Shown: in pieces, positions 60,975 to 64,000 of the stretch
Numbering within the stretch: the first letter of the stretch is position 1
Layout: the number at the start of each line of letters is the position of its first letter
Assembly: GCA_037178975.1 (NCBI GenBank)
Contig: JASJZH010000002.1
Span: forward strand, 4,712,001 to 4,776,000
DNA: 64,000 nucleotides
From: Oscheius tipulae
Taxonomy: Eukaryota > Nematoda > Chromadorea > Rhabditida > Rhabditidae
Direction: 5' to 3'
Position numbers and translations under genes: made by a program
Notes under the pieces: model-generated
Seen by the model: only the letters and a program-made list of their open reading frames with translations
What the model was told of the DNA's origin: nothing
Database searches by the model: none

Positions 60975-62850
60975 GTTGGGACAGGCCGCTTCTTCAAATC
61001 AAAATCGATAGAAATACCTAGATCGCGGAAACTATTAGTTCCCAGGACAATTTCCATAAGGTTTCCGTTTGGGGCCTTCTTTACCAAATGGAAGTGAACC
61101 AGGGCGACCCGAATGCGAGGCGACGTCAGAGGTGCATATCAGCGGCATTTCGTTGTCACTTGCGTCTATAATTTTCGAGGACAAATTTGGGGAATATTTG
61201 TAACTTTTATCCAATTCAACACGTTAGGATCAGCGGTGGTTATCTTTTCCCATAAACCAACTGACATCGTACTCGGCTGGGTGCCGAAATTTAATAGTGC
61301 CTTGCACGCCGTTTCCAGGACTGTAACGTCAAAGAGTGGCTTGCTGCCGAAAAGGAACGGATCATTTGGCGTTGAGATACTTTTTGTGCGTGAAATTACG
61401 TGATGAGCGAAATGGAAACTACGTTTTTGTGCGAAAGTCGAAATTTTACCAGTCATCTGGGGCTGAACTTCCTCTTCAAAACCTCTCATAGCTCTAGCAT
61501 TGTTTGGCGGACCACGAGGGGCGTACTGAGTAGGTTTCTGCCCCTGTTGGGCTGGATAGCCGTTGGTTTGCCTATGAGGGTTCGAGTTTCTTCGAGGGCT
61601 TTTGTGGCTTTTGTTTCTCGAATCAACAAAGTTTTGTCTAGAATTGTTTCTGGGCTTTGAGTCATGACGAGTGAGTTGTTTCTCTCGATTCCGGTTGAGA
61701 TTTCTTACTGCTTCGAAGCTTCTCTGCAAGTTTAAAGCTAACGTAATTATGTGGGAGAGCCATTTCACGATTATTAGAATCTACGATGCATTTCGTCAAC
61801 GATTCCGTCAAGATTACTTTCTGTTATCTCTACGGGATGTGAGGTGTATATTTTTAATGCCTTCTCTCTTAGGAGTTTCACAAAGAATGTATTACATAGT
61901 GATTCCGAAAGGTTTACCCCATCATACTTATTTTGGAACAGCTCTAAATGTGCGAAGAAACTACACAAATGAGTTTCTCCAGTTCGGGCATGATATTAGC
62001 GCACATTAAGATTTCGAAGGAATTTTTCTCTCTGCTTCGCCTGTCGGGAACATAAGCAAACTGACTCGTAGGGGTCGATCGTACCTCTATCGGTCGCTCT
62101 GCCCTGGCTGGTCCCTTCTCCGACGGATTCTGGCTGCTTGGGCTGTCTCGTCTGGCGTCCTGAAGAAGATTTCTTAATCTTCCCCAACCAGGTCTACCAG
62201 CAGGCAAGTTTCCCTCGGCGGCGCCTCGGATCGGTGTCGCAAGAGAGGATTCTTCTTCCTCTCTCGTCAGCTGCCCCTGTAAACCCGCTATTTCACTTTG
62301 CATCTTAGTGTCTTTCTAATAACTCGGCAATTTTTGTATTCAAATCATCTCGTGAAACTGAAAGAGTGTGACAAGCATCAGGAAGCTGTGTGATTGTGTC
62401 GGTGACTACATCTATTAATTGTGATCTGTAATCTACTTGGAATAACTTTCGCAATTCTCCTAGGAGGAATTCCTGTTTGTCCATCTCTCTTACTGCTAAT
62501 GATAGCAACTCTGCACTCAAAACATCTTCGTCGTGAAGGATTTGGTAAACTGAGAGTGGAACAGTCACACGTTTCATTGCCTCAAGTTTTTCTGTCATTA
62601 GAGCAACAAAAAGCGTGTAATTTTTCATAATGTTTCCTCTTTCCGTACCTACTCGGTTTGGTGTCAGCTTATATACGTAAACTAGCCATTTCTTGAGCTG
62701 ATCGATACTATCTTGTGAAATTTCACCTAAATTGAACGGTCTGACCTTGTTTTCCTTTATAGCCTGATCGTTTTCATCCTCATCCATCTCCATGTCTTGA
62801 TCAGTCGTGTTTGAGGTATTTTTGACATCGGCCCAATTGTAGTCGTCCAT
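60975..62850 (-). mobile_element. Decayed gag-protease retroelement
   Basis: Reading the minus strand from 62850, gag-like open frames succeed one another in shifted frames: 62850-62305 (helical, starting MDDYNWADVKN), 62303-61944 (Arg/Pro/Ser-rich), 61968-61774, and 61768-61166 with a basic linker. The last passes into a retropepsin-like domain whose active-site loop reads KALLNFGTQPSTMS instead of D-T/S-G, so the catalytic Asp is lost. Sequence near 61060-60990 (LMEIVLGTNSFRDLGISIDF) resembles the C-terminal end of such proteases, again in another frame. I see no CCHC knuckle, reverse transcriptase, integrase or long terminal repeats. It is a truncated, frame-broken LTR-type retroelement; superfamily undetermined. 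Confidence 0.75.
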
Positions 62851-64000
62851 CTTTCACCTTGATAACCTGAAAATTCACGGTGTAAATTCGGTTTATGGCT
62901 TATAGGAGAAGAAATGAGTTCAAAGAACGGTGTTTTATAGGAAATTCCTCGCTCTGGGACGGGATTTTTCGTGAAGATTTTAGGAAATATGACGTACGTT
63001 GGGCGGTGGCTCAACGACGCGTAAACCGGCAGCACCTCCTCTCCAAAAAGAGGCTGTGCTCGGCTTATATTGTGTGATGGCCGTTTCGTAGCCTAGAGGT
63101 TCTCGATCAGCTGTTTAGGCTCGATCGGGGAGTATCACTAGAAAAAGTAAATCTCTTTCTTCAATCAAAGTTTATTCAGTCTTGGGACTTCAGAGATCCA
63201 ACAATTTGACGATAAATGGGTAAATCAACACGAGGTTGTAACAGAAGAATAATAATAAAAACTCCTGACTCTAGCACGAGCGAGAAGACCAGAACAACGA
63301 AAAAACCAAACAGTGGCGTTCCGCTCGTAAAACATATAGTTACGGTCTGGTGGGCCTTTGAAAAGTGAAATCTGGCGGGAGGGATGAAAACAGTGGTAGT
63401 TGTTTTTTTAGGTAGGATAACGAGAATAAAATGTCATAGAAATACAGGCTATGTGACAGTGATAATAAAAGACGTCCTCTTTGTTTTCTGAATATTGCAA
63501 CAAGCAATAAAACATACATGAGAGTAATAAAAGTTTTCTCTTGGAATAAAATACTACCAGTCGGCTATGCTGCCTGGTCGGCGGTTTTGTTGAGCTCCGA
63601 GTCGTCCATTGCTAAGAAACTCACCAAGGTGCAAAAGCAATAACTTTCTTTTTACAATTAAAGCAGTCAAAACAGTAGATCTAACTCAAACAAGTTTCTT
63701 CTTGCATTAGCTTGACTTGTCTTGACAGAAACGTCCACAAACATTGTCAAATGTTATCCCAGATTAGAGTTGACTTGTGTCGCAGACGGACGCCTCATGC
63801 AAATTGTAGAGGTAGAATTTCGAAGGTAAACAAATTAACGTTTTTGCCTCCTTTGAAAACCGTTAGAACTCAACCCCCAGACTCTCTTTCAAACTTGGCC
63901 CTTGTGTCTCCCAGTCCCGTTTCTCTTCCCTTGTATGGTCATCCCGCCGTACAATGTTTCATTATGAGTCAGGCCGTGTATTCAGCTGTCCTCTGCCGCC
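62851..64000. other. No supported gene at the window end
   Basis: The only hint is a minus-strand segment at about 63566-63610 (MDDSELNKTADQAA then stop). It is preceded by gtgagtttcttag and followed by several AATAAA signals, so it could be a terminal exon of a gene lying beyond the window. Otherwise AT-rich non-coding sequence. Confidence 0.35.

Overview
The window looks like a compact invertebrate nuclear genome, almost certainly from a nematode. Genes are split by many short introns, mostly about 35-60 nt, with GT..AG ends and acceptors such as ttttcag or tttacag. The strongest lineage clue is the actin at 16.4-17.7 kb: it starts [10 protein letters not shown] and carries the variants [20 protein letters not shown] and [12 protein letters not shown], which I recall as typical of nematode actins. 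Several ATGs sit directly behind a pyrimidine-rich AG, as expected for spliced-leader trans-splicing. I cannot place the species. All exon joins below were made by eye from reading frame and splice phase.

Layout, left to right. 0-2.5 kb: a frame-broken Argonaute PIWI fragment. 2.7-5.8 kb (minus): HCCS followed by COX15, two mitochondrial haem enzymes in tandem, with a hairpin repeat inside a COX15 intron. 6.5-13.5 kb (plus): membralin (TMEM259), the HemK2-type methyltransferase N6AMT1, and a secreted M1-aminopeptidase homologue that has lost its zinc site. 13.6-24 kb: a Lys/Glu-rich protein, a small unknown gene, actin, a tiny basic coiled-coil gene, the acetyl-CoA transporter SLC33A1 with a small secreted gene nested antisense in one intron, and another secreted gene.

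24.9-34 kb: a sigma-class GST, two related small-protein genes, PACRG, a tandem pair of four-helix LAPTM-like membrane proteins (only the first has PY motifs), and a Pro/Arg-rich protein of unknown function. 34.6-44.4 kb: the ER-stress sensor IRE1, whose luminal domain is split by an intron of about 6.2 kb. A complete DEG/ENaC channel gene lies inside that intron on the opposite strand.

44.7-61 kb: a ubiquitin-binding endocytic adaptor-like protein, a TTAA-flanked transposable element with a second partial copy at 27.4 kb, a stargazin-like (TARP/CACNG) gene ending in a PDZ ligand, then F-spondin (with a small membrane-protein ORF nested antisense), BTAF1/Mot1 and PARG, three consecutive minus-strand genes spaced closely enough to be an operon. 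61-62.9 kb: a decayed gag-protease retroelement. The last 1.1 kb has no supported gene.

Functionally this is a gene-dense patch of mostly conserved housekeeping genes: mitochondrial haem handling, ER homeostasis (IRE1, SLC33A1, membralin), and transcription and DNA-damage functions (BTAF1, PARG). Lineage-specific secreted genes and nested genes are interspersed.
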